From: Planotetraspora mira | Lineage (GTDB): Bacteria > Actinomycetota > Actinomycetes > Streptosporangiales > Streptosporangiaceae | NCBI RefSeq assembly: GCF_016863275.1 | Contig: NZ_BOOO01000001.1 | Span: forward strand, 1 to 64,000 | Reading direction: 5' to 3' | DNA: 64,000 bases | Part shown: one piece after another, positions 8,376 to 17,051 of the stretch | How positions within the stretch are numbered: position 1 is the first letter of the stretch | How the letters are laid out: every line of letters starts with the position of its first letter | Program-made: the position numbers and the translations under genes | Notes under the pieces: generated by a model | Databases searched by the model: none | The model's input: the letters and a program-made list of their open reading frames with translations, nothing else | What the model was told of the DNA's origin: nothing

Positions 8376-8789
8376 CTAGACCAGGAAACGCATCGAAACG
8401 GTCGTCCCATTTACCCCAGTACGGACAACAATTTCATGGCTCAGCATCCGGGCGACCCAGAGTCCCATCCCGCTGGTGGCGTTCTCCGGCGGCGGCGTGT
8501 GACCAGGCCTGGCCTCCGGATGCCAGAGGCGGCCGTCGTCGTGGACGTCGACCATGAGCGACCCGCCGTCCGTCCACAGTCGCAGCCGCGCCTTGGACGA
8601 GCCGTGCGTCACCGCGTTGGTCGCCACCTCGTTGAGGGCCACGAGGAAGTCGCCGACCGCGTCCGCGCTCATGCCCCGGTCCTGTGCCTGCGCAGCGGCG
8701 AACTCCCGCACGTCGGGCAGATCGGCCAACGAGAACGTGAGCTCTTTGGCCGTCGCCGCGGCGGACGGAGGAACGCCGTCTTCGTTCAC
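8376..8789 (-). CDS. Anti-sigma factor kinase, RsbW/SpoIIAB-like
   Basis: A 137-residue GHKL ATPase. The N-box LVALNEVATNAVTHG is complete, with Glu and Asn in place; VDVHDDGRLW is the G1 region and TSGMGLWVARML the G2 box. Such kinases bind the stress sigma factor and release it when an unphosphorylated STAS antagonist competes. GTG 8789 is preferred because GGGAGG lies about ten bases upstream; the open frame to 8906 adds an Arg/Pro/Gly-rich leader without similarity. It lies just downstream of the sigma factor, its likely partner. Confidence 0.82.
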   Translation of the reverse strand: MNEDGVPPSAAATAKELTFSLADLPDVREFAAAQAQDRGMSADAVGDFLVALNEVATNAVTHGSSKARLRLWTDGGSLMVDVHDDGRLWHPEARPGHTPPPENATSGMGLWVARMLSHEIVVRTGVNGTTVSMRFLV

Positions 8790-8925
8790 CCGGTAAACGC
8801 CTCCCACCGGACCTGACTCAGCCGTACGACCTGGTGAGCCGTGGCATACGGGACGAAGATACCCCGGGACATCGCCAGGTCGGCGGCGATATCCCGGGTA
8901 ACGCATGATCGTCGCGAGGTCATCG

Positions 8926-9705
8926 TCAGCTCGCGACGAGCTCGGAACGGAGCTGATCGAGCGTCTTGCGGAGGATCCGCGAGACGTGCATCTGGGATAT
9001 GTCGAACTCCGCGGCGATCTCGGCCTGGGTCATGTTGCCGTAGAAGCGCAGCAGGAGGATGTTCTTGTCCCGCTCGGGGAGATGGTCGATGAGCGGCATC
9101 ACGGCCTCCCTGTCCACGAAGGTGGACAGGGCGTCGTCCCGCTCGGGGATCACGTCGCCCAGCGGCGCGGAGTCGCCGTCCGCACCCATCGGCGCGTCGA
9201 GGGAGAGTGTGCTGTAGGCCGCCGACGCGTCCATGGTCAGCAGCATGTCCTCTTCGGAGATGCCCATCTTCTCGGCGAGCTCGGCGACCTTGGGGAACCG
9301 CCCGAGCTGCTGGGTCATGTCGGCGACGTGCCGGTTCAGCTCCGAGCGCCGCTCCTGGTAGAGGCGGGGGACCCGGACGGCCCAGGTGCGGTCGCGGAAG
9401 TGCCGCTTGACCTCACCCGTCATGGTGACCATGGCATAGCCCCTGAAGCTGTGCCCGAGATCGGCGTCGAAGCCGTTGATCGCCTTCATCAGTCCCACGT
9501 AGGCGGCCTGGAGGAGGTCCTCCATCGGCTCGCCCCGGTTCATGTACCTCCTGGCGATGTCCCTCGCCATGGGGCGGTGCATCTCGACGATGATCTCTCG
9601 CAGGCGCTCGCGCCGCTGTTCGGACACGTCATCCTGGACCAGCTCGATCAGAAGTTCTTCAGCGGTCGGCTCGCTGATGGTCGCTACTCGGATATCGGCA
9701 GACAT
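8926..9705 (-). CDS. SigB/SigF/SigG-family RNA polymerase sigma factor
   Basis: A 259-residue sigma-70 group 3 protein. Region 2 is in the first half: DLLQAAYVGLMKAINGFD, then SFRGYAMVTMTGEVKRHFRDR. Region 3 follows (RFPKVAELAEKMGISEEDML). Region 4 ends the protein: LPERDKNILLLRFYGNMTQAEIAAEFDISQMHVSRILRK. The sequence fits the stress and development sigma factors of actinomycetes that are held by RsbW-type anti-sigma factors. The ATG at 9705 has GAGGGG upstream. The gene is divergent from a STAS antagonist and followed by an anti-sigma kinase, so this is a partner-switching locus. Confidence 0.88.
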   Translation of the reverse strand: MSADIRVATISEPTAEELLIELVQDDVSEQRRERLREIIVEMHRPMARDIARRYMNRGEPMEDLLQAAYVGLMKAINGFDADLGHSFRGYAMVTMTGEVKRHFRDRTWAVRVPRLYQERRSELNRHVADMTQQLGRFPKVAELAEKMGISEEDMLLTMDASAAYSTLSLDAPMGADGDSAPLGDVIPERDDALSTFVDREAVMPLIDHLPERDKNILLLRFYGNMTQAEIAAEFDISQMHVSRILRKTLDQLRSELVAS

Positions 9706-9895
9706 CTGCGCATATCCCCTCGTATATCTTGCGAGGGCTACGCCGACCTGGGAAATCACCCGTCGCAGAAGGCGCGCCTCGCTACAGCTTCGAGACGAGG
9801 CCCTCTGCTGGACCTCTGTCGGAGTATATTGCCCGAATTTCGGGAGTATCACCACCCCCACGGCACCAGTAATGTTGCCGTCGAGGAGGTGCGAC

Positions 9896-10264
9896 GTGTC
9901 TGACAACGGACTGCTGTCCCTGCGATCCACCATGGCCGGCACCATTGTGGTGGTCCACATCGATGGCATTCTCGACGCCACGACACGCGACCAGTTCGCC
10001 GACCACCTGGACACCGAGGCCGAGGACCACGGTCCGGACATGATCCTCGACCTGGGCGGCGTCACCTTCATGGACTCCCGGGCGCTCGGCCTCATCGTCC
10101 ACCACTGGCAGCGGTCGACCACGGCGGGCGGCAACTTCGCCCTCGTGGCGGTGCAGTACCCGAGCTCCAAGGTCATGTGGGTGACAGGCCTGTCGCAACG
10201 CCTGCCCCTGTTCGACACGCTCGACGAGGCCCTCGCGGCCTTCGCCGCCGAACCCCGGCCCTGA
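9896..10264 (+). CDS. Anti-sigma factor antagonist (STAS domain, SpoIIAA/RsbV type)
   Basis: A 122-residue STAS protein with GTG start and a good GAGGAGG site. The segment VTFMDSRALGLIV near 57-69 keeps the serine after Asp that the kinase phosphorylates in SpoIIAA and RsbV, although the usual Ser/Thr-Gly that follows is Arg-Ala. It is divergent from the sigma gene. In the unphosphorylated form it should bind the anti-sigma kinase and free the sigma factor. Its upstream region has two GGAGTAT copies 22 bases apart, at 9821 and 9843. Confidence 0.85.
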   Translation: MSDNGLLSLRSTMAGTIVVVHIDGILDATTRDQFADHLDTEAEDHGPDMILDLGGVTFMDSRALGLIVHHWQRSTTAGGNFALVAVQYPSSKVMWVTGLSQRLPLFDTLDEALAAFAAEPRP

Positions 10265-10286
10265 TCCCCCCGCCCGAAGCGCCGAC

Positions 10287-10322
10287 CCCGGATCCGGCCC
10301 GACGGACGGCGCCTGATCCGGG
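10287..10322. terminator. Hairpin between convergent STAS and ANTAR genes
   Basis: CCCGGATC and GATCCGGG are separated by a 20-base GC-rich loop. It sits in the 60-base gap between two converging genes and has no T run. Confidence 0.55.
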
Positions 10323-10325
10323 CGG

Positions 10326-11033
10326 TTACGGCGTGGCTCCCCCATGCTTTTGCTGGTGCTCGGTGACCAGCAGCCGGGCCAGGTCGGCGACCTTGACCTG
10401 ATGGTGCTGGGACACCCGTCTGAGCTCGTCGAACGCGTCCTCGGCCGAGCAGCCGCTCTTCGACATGATGATGCCCTTCGCCTGGTCGATGACCGAGCGT
10501 CCCACGAGGGCCTCCTGCATCTGCGCGGCTCCGGTGAGGACGTCGTCGAACTCCCAGACGTTGGCGAGCGCCACCGTCACCTGCTCCTTGAGCAGGGACA
10601 TCAGCGCCTCCCCATCGGTGTGCACGCCGGTCCGCACGCCGTACAGGCCGATGATCACAACGGCGTTCTCGACCTCGATCGGCAGGATCAGCACCGACCG
10701 CACGCCGTGCCGTACGGCGGTCGCCGCGTAACGGGGCCAGCGGGGGTCGCGCATGACGTCCGTGACGGTGACCGGCCGGCCCGAGGTCAGCGCCTCCCTC
10801 GACGGTCCCTCCCGTAGGTCGCTCTCCCTGTCGGTCAGAGTGATCAGCTCGCTGTGGGAGGCGGCGAGGAGCACCCGCCCCTCCATCCACAATTCGGCCG
10901 TTCCGCCGGCGCATCCGGGCACACCGCGGGCGATGGCCTCGGTGATGCCGCGAAGGACGCTTTCAGCCGACGCACCTTCTGTCACACGGCCGAGAGCGGC
11001 GAGATCACGGGCGAGGATGGACGTTGTCTCCAT
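10326..11033 (-). CDS. GAF-ANTAR RNA-binding antiterminator
   Basis: A 235-residue protein. Residues about 15-160 form a GAF sensor domain. Residues about 165-225 form an ANTAR domain with the expected pattern: LTGAAQMQEALVGRSVIDQAKGIIMSKSGCSAEDAFDELRRVSQHHQVKVADLARLLV. ANTAR proteins bind paired hexaloop RNA hairpins and prevent transcription termination; a GAF partner suggests control by a small molecule or redox state. It is divergent from the SpoIIE-like gene. Confidence 0.87.
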   Translation of the reverse strand: METTSILARDLAALGRVTEGASAESVLRGITEAIARGVPGCAGGTAELWMEGRVLLAASHSELITLTDRESDLREGPSREALTSGRPVTVTDVMRDPRWPRYAATAVRHGVRSVLILPIEVENAVVIIGLYGVRTGVHTDGEALMSLLKEQVTVALANVWEFDDVLTGAAQMQEALVGRSVIDQAKGIIMSKSGCSAEDAFDELRRVSQHHQVKVADLARLLVTEHQQKHGGATP

Positions 11034-11131
11034 GGTAGAAAGACCATTCCCATAGTTCTGGTGTTAATCCAGGCTGCATCGATTAGATCGGCTGTCTGGC
11101 GTAGCGTCTAATCTCTAGAGAGGGGGCAGCG

Positions 11132-12937
11132 TTGGCCGACATCGCCGAGCTCGAGCGCTCGCTCAGCGGGCTCGCCGACCGCATCGCCGCGCTCCGGGAC
11201 GATCCCGGGTCCGGCGCCGCGCTCCGCGAGCTGGAGAACGCCGAGGAGCTGCTCAGAGACGCGCTGGGCGAGCTGGCCAGAAGCCGCAGGCGCAAGGACG
11301 GCGGCAACCAGCGCGAGCAGAAGCTGCTGCGCCAGATCTTCCGCGCGCTGCCCATACCGGTGATCATCATGGACACCGGCGCCACGGTCCGCCGTATCAA
11401 CAACGAGACGACCCGCCTGCTCGGCAGCCCGGCCGGCTACCTCATCGGCCGCGCCTTCCCGCTTCTCGTCGACGTCACCGGTCGCGCAGCCTTTCGCTCC
11501 CACCTGACCACCGTCCTGCGCGGCGAGGAGAGCGCGGCCTTCCAGACCCGCCTGGCCCATCAGGGCCGCACGCACACGGTCAGGCTCGTCCTCAGCACGC
11601 TCCGCATGCCCGGCGAACCGCAGGAGATGATCGCCGCGGTCGTCCTGCCCACCGAGGTCCAACTGCCGCAGGCCCAGGAATCGTCCGGCGACCCGGACGA
11701 GGCGGTGATCATGGCCGCCGCGCGCCGGCACGAGTTGCTGTCCCAGCTGACCCGGCTGCTGCTCGACGAGGAGAGCCTGCGCGAACCGGTGGCCCTCATC
11801 CGGGCCGCCCGCCTGCTCGCGGCCGAGACGGCCGACTGGGTGATCGCCGATGTGATCCGGGACGGCCGGCCGCACAGGGCCGCCGTCGTCGGTCCCGCCG
11901 ACCAGCCGCTCGGCCGGCTTCAGCGGGACCTCGAAGGGATGGATCCGGCCGCCGTGCCGATCGTCGGACAGGTCCTGAGCACCCAGAGCGGGATCGTCAA
12001 CGAGATGCTGACCGACGACACGCTGCTCGGCGACGACGTGCTCGAGGCGATGGGGGCCGGCTCGCTGCTCAGCGTGCCGATCACCACCGGGGACCGGATC
12101 GGCGGCGTCCTCACACTCGTGCGATCGCGCGACCGGCAGCCGTTCGGCCTGGCGGACCTCGGACTGCTCGAGGAGATCGGCCTCCACCTCGGCCTCGCCA
12201 TCCGGGCCCAGCGGAGCTTCCAGCGCAGGTCGCTCGCGGCCGACACGCTGCAGACAGGCGTTCTCCCCCGCAATCTGCCGGACCTGCCCGGTTTCGAGAC
12301 CGCCGCCATCTACCACCCGGGATCGGGCCTCCGCGCGATCGGCGGCGAGTTCTACGACGTGTTCCCCGTCAAGAACGGCTGGGGCTTCGTCATCGGCAGC
12401 GCGGCCGGCAAGGGCGAGGAGGCGGCCGCCGTCACCGCGATGGTCCGCAACGGCATGCGCGTGCTCAGCGTCTGGGAGGACGACCCCGGTCTGGCTCTGC
12501 GCAAGGTCAACGACGCGCTCGTCGTGCAGAACACCGGCCTGTTCGTCATGGCCGCCGCCGGGTTCGTGCGCGGCCGCAAGGTACGGCTGGCCTCGGCCGG
12601 CCATCACCCCGCGGCCCTGCTCCAGACCGACGGGCAGGTCCGGTTCTCCGAGGGCGGCGGGGTCCCACTAGGTTTCGAGGAGGGGGCCGAGCCCGCCACG
12701 GAGGAGCTGACTCTGACGGCGGGCGAGACGTTGGTGCTCTACTCGGACGGCCTGGTGGGCTCCCAGAGCGACGAGGGGACGGTCTACGGCGAGGGCCGCC
12801 TCACCGAGGTCCTCGCCCGCTGCGTGGGCCAGCCCCCCGGCACGGTGGTCAAGGCCCTCGAGGAGGACCACCAGGCTTTCTGCGGGAGCCACGCCATCGA
12901 CGAGATCACCGTGCTCGTGCTCAGGAAATCCCGGTGA
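11132..12937 (+). CDS. PAS-GAF-SpoIIE (PPM phosphatase-like) protein with altered metal site
   Basis: A 601-residue protein. The N-terminal coiled coil (about 1-62) is rich in Leu, Arg and Glu. A PAS domain lies at about 65-170, a GAF domain at about 200-360 and a SpoIIE/RsbU-type PP2C domain at about 375-600. In the last, the metal-binding GGD-YD reads GGEFYD and the usual IGD-GKG reads IGSAAGKG, while YSDG near the end keeps its Asp. RsbU-type enzymes dephosphorylate STAS antagonists; this one may be inactive or weakened. The TTG at 11132 follows AGAGGGGG. It starts a run with the two MEDS genes. Confidence 0.85.
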   Translation: MADIAELERSLSGLADRIAALRDDPGSGAALRELENAEELLRDALGELARSRRRKDGGNQREQKLLRQIFRALPIPVIIMDTGATVRRINNETTRLLGSPAGYLIGRAFPLLVDVTGRAAFRSHLTTVLRGEESAAFQTRLAHQGRTHTVRLVLSTLRMPGEPQEMIAAVVLPTEVQLPQAQESSGDPDEAVIMAAARRHELLSQLTRLLLDEESLREPVALIRAARLLAAETADWVIADVIRDGRPHRAAVVGPADQPLGRLQRDLEGMDPAAVPIVGQVLSTQSGIVNEMLTDDTLLGDDVLEAMGAGSLLSVPITTGDRIGGVLTLVRSRDRQPFGLADLGLLEEIGLHLGLAIRAQRSFQRRSLAADTLQTGVLPRNLPDLPGFETAAIYHPGSGLRAIGGEFYDVFPVKNGWGFVIGSAAGKGEEAAAVTAMVRNGMRVLSVWEDDPGLALRKVNDALVVQNTGLFVMAAAGFVRGRKVRLASAGHHPAALLQTDGQVRFSEGGGVPLGFEEGAEPATEELTLTAGETLVLYSDGLVGSQSDEGTVYGEGRLTEVLARCVGQPPGTVVKALEEDHQAFCGSHAIDEITVLVLRKSR

Positions 12938-12971
12938 TCCACGGAACCGGCCGAGGCTGAGGAGGTCCGCT

Positions 12972-13799
12972 GTGCGCATGGCACCAGGAGAGCACCGGTC
13001 GGTGGCCTTCTCCGACGAGGCCGAACTCGAACCCGTGCTGGCGCCGTTCGTCCACGAGGGCCTCGCCGGCCGGGACAAGGTGCTGTACGTCACCGACGTC
13101 ACGCATCCCGCCGTCGCGACCGGGCTGCTGCGGGGCTGGGGCATCGACCCCGACGCGTACGCGGGGCGACTCGAGGTGCGCACGCTGGGCACCTCCGACC
13201 CCGATGTGATGGTCGCCCAGCTCACCGAGGCCGCGCACCGGGCGCGTGCCGAGGGGTATCGCGCCCTGCGTTTCACCGGCGAGATGAGCTGGGCCGTCCG
13301 TGAGGGGACCGACAGCCTCACGGCCTTCGAGACCAAGGTCCAGGCCCTGTTCGACTCGGGCGTCGCGATGGGGATCTGTCAGTACGACCGGCGGGTCTTC
13401 CCGCCCGTCACCTTGTCGGAGCTGCAACGCCTGCACCGGGGAACAGATGTGGACCTGGAGTTCGACGGTGCCCTGTTGCGCATCCGCCGCAGCGTCGACC
13501 CGCCGGGGCTCGAACTGGACGGCGAGATCGACGCCAACGCGGTCGACGAGCTGACCAGGGCGCTGACGTCCGCCGTGCGCCGCGAGCGGGGCGACGTGCA
13601 CGTGGACATGGGCCGGATCTCGTTCATCGACCTGTCCGGCCTCAGGGCCCTGGTCGACACGGCGACGTCTTTGAAGGAGGGCAGGTCCCTCGTGCTGGAT
13701 CGCGTGCCGGAACACGTCGCCCAGCTGATCGGCCTGATCGGCTGGGACAAGGCGCCCGGGCTGCGCGTGCGAGGAGGGGATGCCCGATGGAGCAGATGA
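12972..13799 (+). CDS. MEDS-STAS two-domain signalling protein
   Basis: A 275-residue protein. Residues 8-150 form a MEDS domain (as in DcmR-type sensors): HRSVAFSDEAELEPVLAPFVHEGLAGRDKVLYV, then MGICQYDRRVF. Residues about 165-270 form a STAS domain. At the phosphorylation position it reads FIDLSGLRAL, with Leu instead of the Ser after Asp, so canonical phosphorylation seems impossible. GTG 12972 follows GAGGAGG. It overlaps the next gene by 13 bases, so the products are probably made together and act as partners. Confidence 0.82.
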   Translation: MRMAPGEHRSVAFSDEAELEPVLAPFVHEGLAGRDKVLYVTDVTHPAVATGLLRGWGIDPDAYAGRLEVRTLGTSDPDVMVAQLTEAAHRARAEGYRALRFTGEMSWAVREGTDSLTAFETKVQALFDSGVAMGICQYDRRVFPPVTLSELQRLHRGTDVDLEFDGALLRIRRSVDPPGLELDGEIDANAVDELTRALTSAVRRERGDVHVDMGRISFIDLSGLRALVDTATSLKEGRSLVLDRVPEHVAQLIGLIGWDKAPGLRVRGGDARWSR

Positions 13800-14713
13800 T
13801 TCATCAGGCGAGCCTGTACGGCTCGGACCAGGAGTTCCTCGAGATGGCGGTGCCGTTCGTGCGGGACGGTCTGGCCAACGGCGAGCCCGTCCTGGTGACC
13901 ACGACGTCGGGCAACCTCGAACTGCTCGGCGAGGCGCTGGGCGAGGACGCCTCCCGGGTCGACCACGCGGAGACCGCCTACTACGGCCGCAGGACGGCCC
14001 AGCGCGCCACCGCGTTCACACGGTACTGGCGGCGCAACAGCGGCCACAGGCGGGTGCGGATCCTCGCCGAGCCGGTGTGGCAGGGCAAGTCGGCGCGCGA
14101 CGTGCTGGCGTGGAAGCGGATGGAGTCCGGTCTCAACGTCCTGCTCGATGACACCGGGATCTGGATGATCTGTCCCTACGACACGCGCTCGGTCGGCGCG
14201 GGCATCGCCGAGGACGCGCTGCGGACCCATCCGTCGGTCAGCGCCGACGGCAGGACGGCACAACCCTCGGCCACCTACGCCGATCCCCACGACTTCATCG
14301 GCCGATGCGACGCGGCGCCGCTGGCCGCGCCGCCGGCGGGCTCGGTGAGCGCCCCCCTGGACGAGATCAACGACGTCCGCCGGTTCGTGGCCGAGGAGGC
14401 GCGCCGCCGGGGTCTCGCCGAGGAGAGCGCCTCGTTGCTGGCCGTGGCGGCGCACGAGGCCGCCCGCTATCTCGGCACGCCGCTGACAGCGGGCATCTGG
14501 GAGAGCTTCGGGGCGGTGGTCTGCGACCTGCGGCGGCCGGGAAAGGCGATCTCCGACCCGCTCGTCGGGTTCCGGCCGCCCGGTCCCATCGAGCGGGCCG
14601 AGGACGGACTCTGGCTGGCCAGGCAGGTCTGCGACCATGTGGATGTCCGGTCCGACGCCACGGGCTGCACGATCAGGCTCCAGGCGGCGGGACCGCGGCT
14701 GCAGACGGGATGA
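13787..14713 (+). CDS. RsbA-family anti-sigma regulator: MEDS plus GHKL ATPase-like domain
   Basis: A 308-residue protein. The first 160 residues are a MEDS domain (FLEMAVPFVRDGLANGEPVLVTT; WMICPYDTRSV). The rest (about 185-300) is the RsbA-type ATPase-like module, with DPLVGFRPPGP and DGLWLARQVCDHVDVRS. The N-box reads VAAHEAARYLG: the Asn that binds magnesium in RsbW kinases is replaced by Tyr. It may bind its partner without kinase activity. It overlaps the MEDS-STAS gene and ends the signalling cluster. Confidence 0.8.
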   Translation: MEQMIHQASLYGSDQEFLEMAVPFVRDGLANGEPVLVTTTSGNLELLGEALGEDASRVDHAETAYYGRRTAQRATAFTRYWRRNSGHRRVRILAEPVWQGKSARDVLAWKRMESGLNVLLDDTGIWMICPYDTRSVGAGIAEDALRTHPSVSADGRTAQPSATYADPHDFIGRCDAAPLAAPPAGSVSAPLDEINDVRRFVAEEARRRGLAEESASLLAVAAHEAARYLGTPLTAGIWESFGAVVCDLRRPGKAISDPLVGFRPPGPIERAEDGLWLARQVCDHVDVRSDATGCTIRLQAAGPRLQTG

Positions 14714-14825
14714 TTTTCCCGATTAGGCGTTTAGCTCGATCCAGGCTACGGTAAACACGCTTACATAGATCGTGCCTAAGACGCAGGCACACCTTTTCAA
14801 GCGCCTTTCTGCCTTGAGGTGTGCC

Positions 14826-15875
14826 ATGGATATCGCGATCGTCTCTGCTCACGAGCTCACTCCCGACACCCCCGCCCTCGCACGCGAGCTGGCGCGAGGC
14901 CACCGGGTCACCGTCTACACACGCTCCAAGGCCAAGGGTGCCGGTGTGGAACATGTCCCGGCCGGGCCCGACATGGAGCTCTCGGAGAGCGACCTTCTTC
15001 CGTACATCTCGGACTTCAGCGACGGATTGCGGCGGCGGTGGAGCAAGAGCCGTCCCGACATCATCCACGCCCACTCCTGGTCCAGCGGGCTCGCGGCCAT
15101 CGCCGGCTCCGAGGGGCTCGGCGTGCCGGTGACCCAGACGTTCCACGGCCACGGGGACAGCGGGACGCCCGCGACCGTGCGCCGGCTGGAGTGCGCGATC
15201 GGCCGGCGGGCCCGAGCCGTGATCGCCGCGTGCGCGGACGAGGAGTCGGAGCTGATCCGGATGGGCGTCCCCCGGCGTAACATCTCCGTCGTGCCCCACG
15301 GGGTCGACACGCAGCGCTTCCGCCGTCAGGGGCCCGCGTTCCCGCGCGGGACCATGCCCCGCCTGCTCCACGTCGGGCACGCCGGGGCGGCGAGCGCCGT
15401 CGACGCGCTGGCTTCCGTCCCCGAGGCCGAGCTCGTGATCGCGGGCGGCGACGACCTCAGCGTCGAGCGGCTGCGCGCCCTCGCCGCCGAGTACGGCGTC
15501 GCCGACCGGGTGGAGCTGCTGGGCATGGTGCCCCACACCGCGATGCCGAAGCTCATGCGCAGCGCCGACCTGATCCTTTCGCTGCCCTCCAGCGTGCCCA
15601 CGGGCACGGCCGCGCTCGAGGCCATGGCGTGCGGGATCCCTGTGATCGCCTCGGCCGCCGGCGCCCACCTCGACTCGGTCGTCGACGGCGTGACCGGCTT
15701 CCTGATCCGCCCGGACCACCCGGCCGAGGTGGCGGGCCGGATCCGTCAGCTGCTGGGCGACCCGACCCTGCGGACGGCGATCGGCTACGCGGCCGCCGAC
15801 CGGGCCCGTTCCCGGTACTCGGTCGAGCGCATCAGCATGGAGCTCCTGCGGGTCTACGAGAGGACCTGCGCCTAG
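14826..15875 (+). CDS. Glycosyltransferase family 4 protein
   Basis: A 349-residue GT-B enzyme. The N-terminal half has MDIAIVSAHELTP and the acceptor-side HAHSWSSGLAA and TFHGHG. The C-terminal half has PHGVDTQRF, LLHVGHAGAA and the nucleotide-sugar site PTGTAALEAMACGIPVIASAAGAH. It transfers a sugar from a nucleotide donor to an unknown acceptor, perhaps a lipid, polymer or secondary metabolite. The start at 14826 has GAGG six bases before it; the frame is open upstream to 14772 but the extra residues do not fit the family. It is not clustered with other sugar genes. Confidence 0.82.
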   Translation: MDIAIVSAHELTPDTPALARELARGHRVTVYTRSKAKGAGVEHVPAGPDMELSESDLLPYISDFSDGLRRRWSKSRPDIIHAHSWSSGLAAIAGSEGLGVPVTQTFHGHGDSGTPATVRRLECAIGRRARAVIAACADEESELIRMGVPRRNISVVPHGVDTQRFRRQGPAFPRGTMPRLLHVGHAGAASAVDALASVPEAELVIAGGDDLSVERLRALAAEYGVADRVELLGMVPHTAMPKLMRSADLILSLPSSVPTGTAALEAMACGIPVIASAAGAHLDSVVDGVTGFLIRPDHPAEVAGRIRQLLGDPTLRTAIGYAAADRARSRYSVERISMELLRVYERTCA

Positions 15876-15892
15876 CCCGGAGCCGTTCCCGT

Positions 15893-15940
15893 GATCACAG
15901 GTCCCCCGTGGGCTACACGCCCCGCGGGGGACCTGTGATC
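15893..15940. terminator. Long bidirectional hairpin between convergent genes
   Basis: GATCACAGGTCCCCCG and CGGGGGACCTGTGATC form a perfect 16-bp stem with a 16-base loop. It separates the glycosyltransferase from the PucR gene, whose stop codon lies in the loop. Confidence 0.75.
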
Positions 15941-16986
15941 GCGGCGGCCTTCAGCGAGAGGTGCAGGAGCAGGCGGTCCTCGCCGTCGGCGAGGTCGAGG
16001 CCCGTGAGCCGCTCGGCCTTGCGGAGCCGGTAGTACAGCGTCTGGCGGTGGACGCCGAGCCGCTCGGCCGTCTCCCCCGCGTGACCGGACCGGTCCAGAT
16101 ACTCCTCGACCGTCGCGGCCAGCCCTCCCCCTGCCGCTGTCAGCGCCGCCGACTCGGCCGCCAGCTCGGCGAGCTCCCGGTGGGCGAGCCTGGCCAGCAG
16201 GCGGTAGACGCCGAGGTCGGCCCAGGTCGCGACCGGGGCGTGCCGCTCCACATGCTCGGCCACCCGCAGCGCGACGACGGCCTCCCGCCAGCTCTCCCAC
16301 GCCTCCTCCGCGTCGTCCCTGACCCCTCCGGCTCCGGCGGCGGTGCCGTACATCTCCTGGAGCCTCCGCGCGACCTCGCCGGCCTGCGACGCGGGCGCGA
16401 GGACCGTGAGGAGCGCCTCGTCCGGAGCCGGCTCGGCGAGCACGCCGCGCGGGAGCGTCCACAGCGCGGCCGCCCGGCCGGGCGAGGTCCGTACGGCTAT
16501 CGCGACCACGGGGCCCTCCGCCTCCACCCCCGCGGCGGCCCGGGTTGCGGAGTCGGCGGAGAAGAAGTCCCTGAGCCGGGCGTGCCTGCCCCGCGCCTCG
16601 TGCGCGAGAAGCGCGGCGGCGCGGTCCACGAGCGGCGTCACCGAGGCCAGCCGCTCGTCGGTCAGCGCTCCCGAGTCGAGCAGCCACAGGTAGCCGTAGT
16701 TCACCCCGCCGTGCCGCAGCGGCACGCAGACGCGGCCGAGCATGCCGGGCAGGCCGGGAATCCGGACCGGGCCCTCGGCGGTGGCGATGCCGTACGCCTC
16801 GAAGTGGGCGCGGACCTCGTCGGTGGCGCGCCTGCGGAGGATCGACTCCTGGCGGACGGTGTCGATGTCCCCGCTCTGCGCGCCGTACGCCAGAAGATTG
16901 AACGATCGGTCTTCCAGCGTCACCGAGGCGTCGAGGATCCGGGCGATCTCGTCGGCGATGTCTTGCATCCGTCCATTGTTGTGCAT
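15913..16986 (-). CDS. PucR-family transcriptional regulator of proline catabolism
   Basis: A protein of about 357 residues with an N-terminal sensory region (about 1-150, GAF-like, LEDRSFNLLAYGAQSGDID). A central GGDEF-like region precedes a C-terminal PucR HTH: LDRSGHAGETAERLGVHRQTLYYRLRKAERLTGLDL. It is divergent from proline dehydrogenase, the arrangement of PutR/PruR regulators in actinobacteria, so proline or P5C induction of the put genes is likely. The start is uncertain: ATG 16986 or 16968; neither has a clear ribosome binding site, and longer starts would cover the divergent promoter. Confidence 0.8.
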   Translation of the reverse strand: MHNNGRMQDIADEIARILDASVTLEDRSFNLLAYGAQSGDIDTVRQESILRRRATDEVRAHFEAYGIATAEGPVRIPGLPGMLGRVCVPLRHGGVNYGYLWLLDSGALTDERLASVTPLVDRAAALLAHEARGRHARLRDFFSADSATRAAAGVEAEGPVVAIAVRTSPGRAAALWTLPRGVLAEPAPDEALLTVLAPASQAGEVARRLQEMYGTAAGAGGVRDDAEEAWESWREAVVALRVAEHVERHAPVATWADLGVYRLLARLAHRELAELAAESAALTAAGGGLAATVEEYLDRSGHAGETAERLGVHRQTLYYRLRKAERLTGLDLADGEDRLLLHLSLKAAAITGPPRGV

Positions 16987-17051
16987 CTGTATGAAAACGC
17001 TGTGGCGGATGTCCGTGGACCACCCGTGAGCTGCGGATTTACTCTTTCCCC

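Noticed and set aside
8926-10914. A single 662-residue minus-strand protein containing the sigma factor
   Set aside because: Only the last 259 residues are sigma factor. The upstream part runs antisense through the STAS gene and ANTAR gene region and reads as low-complexity Arg/Gly sequence.
15893-15940. A single degenerate unit of the 53-bp repeat family
   Set aside because: GTGATCACAGGT resembles part of the core, but this is a perfect 16-bp terminator stem at convergent gene ends and lacks CATGCACAGGTTCGG.
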